A DNA stretch of 64,000 nucleotides from Clonostachys chloroleuca (taxonomy: Eukaryota > Ascomycota > Sordariomycetes > Hypocreales > Bionectriaceae): NCBI GenBank assembly GCA_037952775.1, contig JBANAY010000003.1, positions 26,474,001 through 26,538,000 of the forward strand. Reading direction: 5' to 3'. Shown piece after piece: positions 36,497 through 45,924 of the stretch (position 1 is the stretch's first letter; every line of letters begins with the position of its first letter). The notes under the pieces were generated by a model that made no database searches, had not been told where the DNA came from, and worked only from the letters and a program-made list of their open reading frames with translations. Position numbers and translations under genes: made by a program.

Positions 36497-36533
36497 CGAC
36501 GATAGTGCTCGGTGAAGCTCGGTGTAGGACGTC

Positions 36534-36545
36534 CGGTACGTACCG
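36534..36545. promoter_or_regulatory. CGGTACGTACCG palindrome upstream of RPS2
   Basis: A perfect 12-base palindrome about 275 bases upstream of the RPS2 ATG and about 40 bases upstream of the 5'-UTR intron donor. The same core lies upstream of RPL31 and, farther off, of the cyclin. Candidate growth-related promoter element; binding factor unknown to me. Confidence 0.5.
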
Positions 36546-37070
36546 AAGGTGATCAACAGGCACTCGGGCTAGTAAACGTTACAATTCCCGAAACTGGTAT
36601 GATTGAATTCAACGCTCCGAAGCATAGCGAGGAATTTCAATTTAGACTGCTATGATATGTGTTCCTGAGGAAATCCGCAAGAATGGGTGACATCAGCCGT
36701 TGATATTCTGTCTTGTGACTGTTTGTGACAATGGGGGGAGGATGTAAGGTTTCGCTAACGATCTGCTGTGTAGAATCTCATGATCATGACTTCAATTGCT
36801 GCTATCAGAACCGCTGACTTTTTAGCCAAACAAACTACAGAGAAATGAAAAGGATCTCTGAATAAGCGTAGGAAGAGGTGGAAATAAGAATAGGTTGAAT
36901 ATATAAGCAGTTGAATAACCTTGCCACTCGCTGCCAAGGCCCAGTGAAGAAGTTGCCAAATAGTTACCTGAAGCTCCGGTCATAACAAGCGATAGTAGTA
37001 CATGCGTTGGTTCAAGGAAAAAAGATGAAGAGCGGGGTATATAAATAGGAACCAGCCATCTCATTATTCT

Positions 37071-38162
37071 TTACTCTGTCTCTGCCTCTGCCTCTGTTTT
37101 TACGATCAGATTATCAGAGGGCTTGACCCGCTGCGCCCATTCCCTGTTTTCAATGTGTTAGCCCATGGTGGTCCTTCATCTATGATGCACGTGAAATTGC
37201 ACTTACGTCCAACTTCCGTCATAAACTCTTCTTGATTCCGGGGAACCGTAGCCGGCCACCTCAAGGCCGGTGTCGATAACACAGGCTGTGACACCAGTAC
37301 CGCAGCTGGAGATAATGGGCTTCGCAGGGTCAACACCCTTCTGGCTGAAGATGGCCGCCAATTTTTCCGGGGGATAGAATGTCTTCGTCTCAGGGTCCAA
37401 GAGATCAGTGAAGGGGATATTAATAGCCCCGGGCATGTGTCCGGAGGAAAGGCCCTCGCGAGGCTCTGGCGCCTTGCCTGTAAATCTGCCAGGTGATCTT
37501 GCATCCAGAATCTGGACGCCCTCGGCGCCCTCTTTGTTGTAGTCTTGCGCAACTTCCTTGACCTCCTCGAAGCTGGCAACGCTGGCCTCATCGAATTTAG
37601 GGATGGGGTACGGGCAACACTCGACGCTGTAAAGTTCTCCCGTTTCGGTGGGGAGGCCCTGGTCAACCCATTGCTTGAAATTGTTCAGAATATGCACCTT
37701 GGGATGTCCGAAAAGCCTTAACGTCCACGCTACGCGGGGGGCACTGAAGATTCCAAGCTCCTTTGAGTCGTATACCACCACTGCATCTTCCTTGCGCACT
37801 CCCAATTCACTCATCGCGGCCGCAAAGCCCTTGGCATCCGGCAGCATGTGAGGGTACGGGCTCCGCTTGTCGATGACTTTGTCGAGGTCGAAAAATCGCG
37901 CCTTGGGAATCCGCTGCTCTCGGAAAGTCTGGATACCGGATCTCTCATCGTTGGGGAGGAACCATGAAGCGCATAGAGGTACGACTCTGGGCTCGGGGCT
38001 GATCGGGGAAGGAGGGTTTTTCGCGAGGGCTTCATGTAGTTCCTTCGGGCTGACGAGATAGGAGGAGAAATTTCGACGAATAGTACCGTGCACATGGAAG
38101 CTCTTGATTCCTATGCGGGGGATCCCAGCCCGCAAAGGCCGGAGGGCAAGAACGGCTGCCAT
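37071..38162 (-). CDS. TUM1: 3-mercaptopyruvate/thiosulfate sulfurtransferase, 342 aa
   Basis: Two exons: 38162-37207 and 37143-37071, 342 residues. The start MAAVLALRPLR gives a basic, Ser/Arg-rich N-terminus (to about residue 35, RRNFSS) that looks like a mitochondrial targeting sequence. Two rhodanese domains follow: the first, inactive one carries RIPKARFFDLDKV and VVVYDSKELGIFSAPRVAWTL; the second has ILDARSPGRFTG, GHMPGAINIPF and the active loop CGTGVTAC with the catalytic Cys at about 287. The CG[ST]GVTAC loop is typical of mercaptopyruvate sulfurtransferases. Known role of the yeast homologue Tum1: passes sulfur to Uba4/Urm1 for 2-thiolation of tRNA wobble uridine; in animals it also makes hydrogen sulfide. 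The short last exon encodes an EAEAEAETE tail from a CTCTGC-type repeat. It shares a divergent promoter with APC11. Confidence 0.93.
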
Positions 38163-38801
38163 TGTGTGAGGTTCTGGGAGTCGCGGGACGGTTGAATCGG
38201 TTTCGTCTCCTCCGAATGGCGAGAGGAATTGAAGGGCGGGACCTAGGAGAGCAAAGCCGGAGTATGGCAGCAAGAATACGTCGGTAGGGGAAGAAAAATT
38301 TAATATGTTCGGAAGGCTTCGTTCACGAAGACCTAGGGGGGTTGGCCGACATAAAAGATGCCGTAGATGTGAGGCAATCCACGGTTTTGGAGAAGCTGCT
38401 GATAAGCATTGAGCACGCACAGGCACATGGCTCAGTTCTGTTGTGCGCTGCGGGGAAGCCTACAGGCCAATAGGACTGACCCCTGGAGGCAGCTTTTAGT
38501 GGTCAATGGCACCACGTTGCGCTGGCATTGGACCTATCTCTATTGGTCGACAGCGGCCATCTTGACTTTCAGGCCGTCTTTCGGGGGCTCATTACCAAAT
38601 TATGCATGTGCTGGGTTTCGTGATAACGGTGACCACCAGACCATTATTATTTCGGGTACCTGAACAACAACATACCCCCACGCGTATATCTAGCGGGAGC
38701 TCTATTATCTCTGTCGCATTCTACCACTCCTGTTAACTAGTGTACTACTATTCTCATTCTTCAGAGGAACCTTTATCTCCCCTGTCCAACCATCATCAAT
38801 C
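38163..38801. promoter_or_regulatory. divergent promoter TUM1 / APC11
   Basis: 639 bases between two divergent ATGs. It contains one ACGCGT hexamer at 38680-38685, about 117 bases upstream of the APC11 ATG; ACGCGT is the MluI cell-cycle box recognised by MBF in yeasts. A single hexamer is weak evidence. No other gene seen. Confidence 0.4.
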
Positions 38802-39263
38802 ATGAAGGTCACGATCCAAAAGTGGAACACCGTCGCGACCTGGAGATGGGATATCCCGGAAGAGGACGTCTGTGGTATTTGCCAGGTTCATTTCGATGGC
38901 ACATGCCCAACATGCAAATATCCCGGCGATGATTGCCAGCTATGTGAGCCGAATCCCTGCCACAATGCCGATTCCGCCCGCGTGTTAATCAAACCTTAGT
39001 ATCTGGAAAATGTGGCCATAATTTTCACATGGTTCGTCTATGAGCTGTACTGTAGCTCACACATTGGCTAACACACCAACCCCTTCAAACAGCACTGTAT
39101 CATGGAATGGATCAAACAGGAGTCTTCGCGAGGGCAATGTCCCATGTGCCGTCAACGTTCGTATTGCTGTGCCAGTCTCTCAAGTCGTATTGTGGTATCT
39201 GACGTCCTTCTAGCTTTTGAATGGGCTGACCAGAACAATGAATCTGCGGGCCAAATCTCGTGA
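38802..39263 (+). CDS. APC11: anaphase-promoting complex RING subunit Apc11, 95 aa
   Basis: Four short exons: 38802-38943, 39000-39031, 39093-39156 and 39214-39263, giving 95 residues. Unspliced, the first exon runs into a stop after 65 codons, so the gene is easy to misread. The joined protein starts MKVTIQKWNTVATWRWD, the hallmark Apc11 N-terminus. Its RING-H2 ligands are all present: C24, C27, C35, C38, C45, C52, H54, H57, H59/C60, C74 and C77 (DVCGIC, CPTC, KCGHNFHMHC, CPMC). Exon 2 encodes only about 10 residues (LSGKCGHNFHM). Known role: binds the cullin-like Apc2 and recruits the E2 (UBE2C/Ubc11 class) to ubiquitinate securin and mitotic cyclins. Its stop lies 165 bases from the CHK1 stop on the other strand, so the 3' UTRs probably overlap. 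Confidence 0.95.
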
Positions 39264-39428
39264 GGCGACACACATAGTAAACTCACATGGCACTATCATG
39301 GAAGTAGACCAGATGTGTTCATGATATACATATCTTTATGGAGTTGGCCTGATAAGGCTATCTATCATCTCGGGAGACTGCGCTCCGGGAGGCAAGTTGT
39401 TATTATCGACAGGATGTCTCGATTTCCT

Positions 39429-41106
39429 CTAAGCCTCAGGGACATAAACACCATCTTTACACAGAACCACCACCTTTTTGAAGAACCGTCGCCATTCCAA
39501 AGGATCGCCTTTGACCTTGACAAAGCTTACATCGAGCACCTCGCCATCAGCCAGCCCATGCTTATGGACCTGGATCTCGCCGTATAGGTATTGCCGACGG
39601 CCATCGACAGCCTTGACTTTGATGTTGGCAACGTTGTTGGCATACAGGTTCGGTGTGACGGTTCCTAGTGGCACGTTGAGTTGATGTAGGGCATCGCTTA
39701 GCATCTGAACAATGTGTGCGGGAGGAACGTGTGAGAAGAATCTTGTCAGGGATTCTCGAGGGCAGATATCAGCAAAACGCCGGGCTTGTTGTGTGAGGCT
39801 AAATGAGGGACCAGGAGTTTGGGAGAACTGTGACATGGAAGGCTCATCAGCCAGACTGTTTAGAATAGCACGCCCGGCCTCCCGAGCCCTTGCTGGCATG
39901 GAGGAGGCAGGTGCAGCCATAGACCGCAATACAGGACGTTCCCAGTCCCAGTCCTCATCCACCATAGGTGCCTCAGGCTGGGTGGATGCGAATCGACCAG
40001 CGTTCAGTCCAGTGTCAACATCCATGCTATCAGCGCCAGCTTCCCTCTGTGACGCGCTTGCTTGCTGGCTAAAGTCTATGTGTAGGTTCTCAAGCATCTG
40101 AGTAGCAAGGTTAATGGGATCGGAGATCTTCCCATCTGTGGTGAGAAGAGGATTGTGCCGTGTATACCAGGGGTGCTGTCGGATTTGCTGAAAGTTGAAG
40201 CGCTTCTTGGGAGAAACGTTCATCATGCCGCGCAGTAATGAGAGGGCCTCTGGCGGAATCTTCTCCCACAGGGCATCGCTGCTCTTCCCTGATGTACGTA
40301 CGTATTCCTGATACTCCCAGCTACTAGGGGTGGGCTCATCCCATGGTGTATTTCCAACGAGGAGAACGAATAGGATAACACCACAGGACCATATGTCCAC
40401 CAAGTCGGAAGAGTACTTGTCTCCGCCAGCAGACTTCTTGTCAACTTTTCCGCACAACAAAATCTCCGGGGCGATATACGGAGGACTACCACAGAGCGTG
40501 GAGCTCGTTTTCCTCTGGCCTTTGTATTCAAACATGGTGGCCATGCCAAAGTCTGCCAGCTTTAAGCTTCCGTCGGAGGAGAGCAGGATGTTCTCCGGCT
40601 TCAGATCACGATGCGCCACACCCTTGGAATGCATGAAGCTGACGCCTCCAACCAGTTGGGCGAAGTATAGCTGGGCAATGTCCTCCCTCACTCCCACGTC
40701 TGCTTCGATCTTGTCAAACAGGTCACCGCCCTCGGCATACTCCATGGCAATCCAACGCCACACACTGTCCTCTCCCGAGGCGAACCATTCGATGATATTG
40801 GGATGTTGGCCAATGTGTGAATGGAGAGACACCTCCATGGCCAGTTGCTTGAGTGAGACACGCCCCTGTTTCAAGGCATAGCCTTTGTGAATAAGTTTGA
40901 CTGCAAATACAGGGTTGGGTTCATCTAAAGGGATGGCCTTCTTTATTCTACAACCGAGATATCAGCCCTGAGCCCTAGTAAACTGAAAGGTGAAACGAAA
41001 CGAATCTAAGGTAGTCTTACGAAGCGTAGGCCCCTCGCCCAACCGTCTTTGAGACGATACGGAAGGGCAAGTCCCTGGGAAGAGGATCGAGTTGTGACTG
41101 TGACAT
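39429..41106 (-). CDS. CHK1: checkpoint kinase Chk1, 534 aa
   Basis: Two exons: 41106-41021 and 40947-39429, giving 534 residues, start MSQSQLDPLP. The kinase domain (about residues 15-290) has a Gly-rich loop (VGRGAYAS, crossing the intron), the ATP-binding Lys in FAVKLI, HRDLKPEN with the catalytic Asp at about 143, DFG at about 161 and CGSPPYIAPE in the activation segment. A disordered linker holds several SQ/TQ sites (DFSQQ, SMSQFSQTPG, SLTQQ), the class phosphorylated by ATR/Mec1 kinases. The C-terminal part (about 420-534; RFFSHVPPAHIVQML, GDPLEWRRFFKKVV) fits the KA1-like autoinhibitory domain of Chk1. Known role: DNA damage and replication checkpoint, delaying mitosis. Convergent with APC11 and divergent from the UBE2C-type gene. 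Confidence 0.96.
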
Positions 41107-41860
41107 GTCAGCTATTTATTGTATGAACTTTTCATCGAGCACTAAAAATACACAAACAAAAGTGATGCATTGCTCATTGGGGTGGCAGCACTTACCATAT
41201 TGCTAGCACGCTCATGCACATGCAAGCAAATACAACCTCAGCGGACGGCGTCTGATTGACCGTGGCCTGCAGAATGGCACGCGTAAAAGAAAATCCAGGT
41301 CGTAATAATCGCGTCCACTCGCGTTAAGCTGTTTTTTCTCCTAAACGGGTGTATGGCAGGGTGTGATCCGCGGTTGGCTGGTTCAGGGCGTGCTAGCTCA
41401 CTACAGAGGCACTGTTTTGGTTGGTTGCCAGGCGCCCAACTATCGAGTCAGGGCGGCTGTGGTGGCGCGCCGCTGATTGGTGGTGGTAGTGCAGAGCGCT
41501 GGGACTCGCCGTTGCTGCGGCAAACAATGGCCCGTTGATTTAGAACGGCCTGGCTTTTGGTCGCTTTTGGTCTTTCATCGTTTACCTACCAGACCTTCTT
41601 GACCAGCATCGTCTTCCTCGTCTTCTTTGTCCAAGCGCCAAGTTTGATACTCATCCATTTCTGGACCCGCCTGTTTTGGAGTTTTGCATCGCTCTTGCTT
41701 TCCGCCTTAATATAAAAATCTCCAGGAACTAGTTCTCTTGCCCCGTCTCCCTGCTCTCATCCAAGACCAGAGGCTTGGTTTTTTTCCTCACATAACTTCT
41801 CATAAGAGCTATCATCAGAAGCACACATTAGCCCACCTGCGCTACTCTTCATCTTACGCC
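41107..41860. promoter_or_regulatory. divergent promoter CHK1 / UBE2C
   Basis: 754 bases between divergent ATGs. It holds one ACGCGT box (41279-41284, in GGCACGCGTAAAAG) about 173 bases upstream of the CHK1 ATG, with related CGCGT sequences just downstream (about 41309-41325). C/T-rich tracts lie near the UBE2C start (41580-41760). The box is compatible with MBF-type G1/S control, by analogy with yeast. No other gene seen. Confidence 0.4.
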
Positions 41861-42515
41861 ATGGACTATTCTACACAGGACAACCAAAACGCTGCTCCGG
41901 GCACCTTGGATGCTGCCAAGCTCAATGGAGCCCGTAAGCCTGATTCTCAAAGCGTCACCAAGAGGTAGGATCTCCCCATCCGCCATTTCCGAATGATGAA
42001 ACTAACTGGCAATTCATAGGCTGCAGACTGAGCTGATGCAGCTCATGACCTCGCCTGCTCCTGGCGTATCTGCATTTCCTTCAGCTGATGGCAATCTCTT
42101 AACATGGACTGCAACCATTGAGGGTCCGGATGACACCCCCTACACTGGTCTGACCATGAAGCTGAGCTTTGCTTTCCCTTCAAACTACCCCTATGCCCCT
42201 CCTACGGTTCTGTTCAAGACCCCTATCTACCACCCAAATGTCGATTTCTCAGGTCGCATCTGCCTGGATATTCTCAAGGACAAGTGGACTGCCGCCTACA
42301 ACGTCCAGACCGTCCTGCTGAGCCTGCAAAGCTTGCTCGGAGAACCCAACAAGTAAGTTAGCCCCTATTTACCAAACATGTCAATTCTGATGTCTAACAT
42401 GCTTATCTGTAGCGCATCCCCGCTGAACGGCGAGGCTGCAGAGCTCTGGGACAGCGACCCAGAGGAATTCAAGAAGAAGGTGCTGGGAAGGCACAGGGAC
42501 ATCGAGGAGGAGTAG
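41861..42515 (+). CDS. UBC11: ubiquitin-conjugating enzyme E2 C (Ubc11/UbcH10 type), 179 aa
   Basis: Three exons: 41861-41964, 42020-42352 and 42413-42515, 179 residues. The UBC fold runs from about residue 33 to the end: [49 protein letters not shown], then [19 protein letters not shown] with the catalytic Cys at 116, and [19 protein letters not shown]. The N-terminal about 30-residue extension and the block [27 protein letters not shown] sequence separate the UBE2C class from other E2s. Known role: starts ubiquitin chains on APC/C substrates, working with the Apc11 RING encoded 2.6 kb away. Divergent from CHK1 and convergent with RPL31. Class assignment is strong. Confidence 0.95.
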
Positions 42516-42916
42516 GGGAAGAGTTCATGATACCATGATGCATTTTCTGAGGAGAACCGGAGTCTTTGGAACTTTGCCTTAACCAGTTTTTTTGTTTTTC
42601 TTCACTAGAGTTAGGGTTTGCATTGAATTTCAGGTAACCTTGGCATTCCAGGACCATATTATCCAAATGTGCTCTTTGCGAGGTTGCAACAAGCAGTATA
42701 GTCTAGACTTGACAACAGGACCTTCGTGTCTGGGATCGTTCCCGTATCCAGTCGGTATCACAACGAGAACAGGAGCAAAATTTTGTTTTTTGTCATAAGT
42801 TCGAGCTTTGTTCACATTGCCCTCAGTATTTTTAGCGTAAAAAGCTAGAATGCCGTTCGCAACTCCGAAATGCCAATTTCACCCAGATCCTTTTTCCTTG
42901 GAAAGAAACCGCACCT
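42516..42916. other. convergent intergenic region
   Basis: About 400 bases between the stops of the E2 gene (+) and RPL31 (-), probably both 3' UTRs. No gene seen. Confidence 0.5.
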
Positions 42917-43445
42917 TTATTCCTCAACAACGACAGTGTGGAGTCCCTTGGGGTTCTTGACGTTGACGGCCTGAACATAGCTGTACAGCTTCTCCTTGGC
43001 GCCCTCCTCGTCATTTCGTCGTCGGGAAATTCGCACGCGCAGCCTGTAGGGAACACCCTTAACACCCTGCTCCCAGACCTTCTTGTTGAGCTCAGGGTCC
43101 AGACGGACGTCGGAGGTACCCTATTTTGCAATGTTAGCCCGCTGATCTTCCCACCCGGCTGTCCGGCGCAATTAGGGTCCGATTGGAGAGGTGATTATGG
43201 TGAGTCGTACCATGGCCTGCTCGGCGAAAGCCTTGATCTCCTTGATGGCGCGGGGAGCCCTCTTCTTGAAGGAAACACCGTGCACCTTCACACCCGAATG
43301 TTAGCAAGCCGCTCCATCAATTCAAAGCTCGTAGGCTTGGGTCCTCGCTCCGACGTACTCTCTTGTGCATGTGGATGGTGTACTCGCGGGCAACAACGTC
43401 CGCAATAGCGGAACGCTGGGTCTTTCCGGAAGGCTTTGACGACAT
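42917..43445 (-). CDS. RPL31: 60S ribosomal protein L31 (eL31), 121 aa
   Basis: Three coding exons: 43445-43359, 43285-43211 and 43120-42917, all with phase 0 junctions, 121 residues. Typical blocks are [23 protein letters not shown]-like sequence across the first intron, AIKEIKAFAEQAMGTSDVR across the second, then LNKKVWEQGVKGVPYRLRV, RISRRRNDEEGAKEKLYSYV and the end NPKGLHTVVVEE. It sits at the exit of the 60S peptide tunnel and helps dock the ribosome-associated complex (RAC/zuotin). Length matches other fungi. A 5'-UTR intron lies just upstream. It is divergent from the RGS/membrane protein gene. Confidence 0.96.
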
Positions 43446-43447
43446 TT

Positions 43448-43572
43448 CTGTGGTAGGGGATCAGTGCTCTGTTCGGTGACAAATAAAGTAAAAGATTATT
43501 CTCTAGTTCTCTTGCTGGGCTCAAGAGCGAATCTAGTGAAGAATTGTTCAAGGAAATTGGATCGGGTCGTAC
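43448..43572 (-). other. 5'-UTR intron of RPL31
   Basis: Donor GTACGA at 43572 (after GCCGCAG) and acceptor CACAG ending at 43448, only two bases before the ATG, with a CTGAT branch-like motif about 18 bases upstream. Length 125 nt. Placement parallels the leader intron of RPS2. Confidence 0.6.
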
Positions 43573-44204
43573 CTGCGGCTCGTCTCGTGATGTCCGGTTG
43601 GCTATGAGGAGTTGTTGAAGACGGATGCCAAAATGTATAATTTCTGTGTGCCTAGGGCAGGCTCGAAAAAGTTTGGTGGGGACTAGCGACCCAATCAAAG
43701 CCCTCACCCCGTGGTTAATCCTCAAAATCACGTGCCCTCGGTACGTACCTTTTTCTGCGGGTACACGAACTTCGAAGGACAAGGCTATTGTACCCACTAT
43801 TTGTTAGCCAAGCTTCCTTGTTTGGAGGTCCGCAAATTGGGTGTCACGTCAAATGAAGTTGAGCAATGCAATTGTGTTGATCGTCATGCGCAGTTCCCGG
43901 CTCCATTCCAACCTCTCTGGTACAACGACGGCGACAAGCACGAACGACTGGAATACAAATAAATCCCCCTTTGACAGGACTTTCGCTCATTTGTCCGCCA
44001 GATAAAAAAGGAATCAGTGACCAACGCCAACTGCTCCACGCTCCTTCAGATTTCCGGTGTTTCGAGATTCCGATCAATAGGAGTCGTACAAATTCAACCT
44101 GCGATTCCGACCCTCATCCCCTCGCAGTCCACGAAAAATCGCGAAAACGACCTCATCAAACTCAGACCATTTCATTAGATCGATAAACCACCGAATCTTT
44201 GGTC
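43573..44204. promoter_or_regulatory. divergent promoter RPL31 / RAX1-like
   Basis: About 630 bases. Contains a CACGTG hexamer (43729-43734) five bases before the palindromic element at 43739-43749. No gene seen. Confidence 0.4.
43739..43749. promoter_or_regulatory. CGGTACGTACC palindromic element upstream of RPL31
   Basis: Eleven of the twelve bases of the RPS2 upstream palindrome, about 295 bases upstream of the RPL31 ATG, nearly the same distance as in RPS2. Five bases from a CACGTG. Likely a shared site, but the factor is unknown to me. Confidence 0.5.
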
Positions 44205-45413
44205 ATGGCAGACCGCGAACATGAACCAGTGGCGATGACGCCCTCGCCTGCACCCGATCTGACGAGGAACCGCCTACCCACTCTCTTTGAGGTTCTGAGT
44301 CGCCGTACTCTACCGCCGGTCGATTTGTTTTCATTCTATATCTATATGCGAGATCAACAGCGGTCTGTGGACTATCTCGACTTTTGGTTAGTTCTCTTGA
44401 CTGCGCTCTGTGTCCGAACCACTACTGACAATTCCCAAGGCTTGATGTCGCCCAACACATGTCCCTTTGCCGCCATTATGTCCGTGAGCTTCGTCGATCG
44501 GTCATGATCGGGACCCCCGATATGGATAAGGTAAGCTCTAAGAGATCATCGGCAATTCTCGAGAGCATGGGAGATCTCGAGCCAAGAATAGCTGGGCCCT
44601 CGATGTATGCGACGGAGAAGGAAAGGGACCAAGACGCGCAAATGTCGGCATTTCTCCGAGAAGAGCAGGCTCAAGATTCTCCCCGACAGAGCGGATCAAT
44701 TCTTCCTCGCCCGAGCCCACAATTCAGCAACTCGCATGATCTCACAGACTCGAATTCACCTGGCCATACTGTTGCTCGAGCCGACATCAAATCCTCCGCC
44801 GAGAAGATTCTCTACACCTTCCTTCTTCCTGGCGCTGAACGCGAGATTACCTTGCCAGGATCGATTACGGATGATGTCACTCGGGCAATCGAGGAGGATG
44901 GTCGAGATGATCCAGAGGTCTTTGACGTAGCCAAGGACTACGTTTTCCAGGCCATGGAAAGAGACGCTTTCCCCGGATTCCTGAGAATGAAGGCTCTGGG
45001 CAACTTGATTCCACCCACCCTTGTTTTGCGTCTCATCGTCGGCCTGGTTGCTATGTTTGGTGCATTCTGGGCTGGATTTGTATTGATTTTCCTTGACAAG
45101 TCTCGCTTGACCAAGTGCTGGGTAAGTACAGGCCAAGGATTTGTTCATTTTTCCACATCACTAACATTGCGGATAGCTTATCCTTCCATTCACCGTTGGA
45201 GTTTATTTCCTTGCTTCTTATCAGTATTGCTTGGACCCTGTGCTGGCATTGCTGGGGTACAGCGAGTATACCCCATTCAACTTCTCGAGCATCCGTGAGC
45301 CCTACGTTCGCCAACTGCTTTCGAAGCGAGCTCTCATGGTCTTGGCGGTGACCCTACTCGTCGATGCCTCGCTGTGTATTCTCTTCATCCTCGTCCCTGG
45401 AAAGAGACTGTGA
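44205..45413 (+). CDS. RAX1: RGS-domain membrane protein, Rax1-like, 366 aa
   Basis: Three exons: 44205-44386, 44440-45121 and 45177-45413, 366 residues. The N-terminal half is an RGS fold: LPTLFEVLSRRTLPPVDLFSFYIYMRDQ and VDYLDFWLDVAQHMSLCRHYVREL (across intron 1), and, after a Ser-rich insert of about 100 residues, SAEKILYTFLLPGAEREITLP and FDVAKDYVFQAMERDAFPGFLR. Three hydrophobic segments follow: about 250-280 (LVLRLIVGLVAMFGAFWAGF), about 289-315 (LPFTVGVYFLASYQYCLDPV) and 340-362 (MVLAVTLLVDASLCILFIL). RGS plus C-terminal membrane helices is the layout of budding yeast Rax1, which marks old cell poles for bud-site selection. In filamentous fungi a role in polarity or G-protein signalling is plausible. 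The family call is good; the function in hyphae is inferred. Confidence 0.85.
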
Positions 45414-45924
45414 GGTGGTTCTTCCTTCACTTAGCGTTGACCGCCGAGTTGAGCTTCAAGTGAGGTCCCTGGCAGGCACAGCAAAGACTCACAACCATCA
45501 CGATCATTACGGCTTGATTTTAGCACATAAATGCGTGCATTCCACCGGCAAATTGTTTCCTTGTTTACCCTGTTGTTGCTGTCTTCTGGAACAGAAATTG
45601 GAGGATTTTGGCGTCGGATTACCTATCTATTTTTCTACATCTACAGCGCATAGTGCCCCCTTGAAGGATTCCCCTGATTGCATTTTGGAGTTGGGACCGT
45701 GCGTTTCATGAATATCATTAGGTTAGCAGGAAGTGGTTTTTTTGTAATACAAAAGATAACACGGAAAAAAACACCTAATGTATTTTTTCTTCCTCTCGTG
45801 GCTTCATTACTCAATCTTGATTTCGTGGCTGTGGCGGGCCTGTGTGTTTTGAGGTTTGGACTCCCAAGATCTATGTGTTCTGGCAGACTTCATGCCAGGG
45901 CTGTCCGCCTTGTGTATTAATCTT
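45414..45924. other. convergent intergenic region
   Basis: About 510 bases between the stops of the Rax1-like gene (+) and CSN7 (-), presumably two 3' UTRs. No gene seen. Confidence 0.5.

Larger units (their letters stand above)
36264..37070. other. RPS2 promoter region / 3' flank of sulfurtransferase
   Basis: About 800 bases. Upstream of the 5'-UTR intron lie a direct repeat of GCTCGGTG (36507-36514 and 36517-36524) and the palindrome at 36534-36545. The part beyond about 36600 is A/T-richer and should include the 3' UTR of the sulfurtransferase gene. No other gene seen. Confidence 0.5.

Noticed and set aside
38802..38999. 65-residue protein from the unspliced first exon of APC11
   Set aside because: It runs through a GTGAGC donor into intron; splicing restores the complete Apc11 RING.
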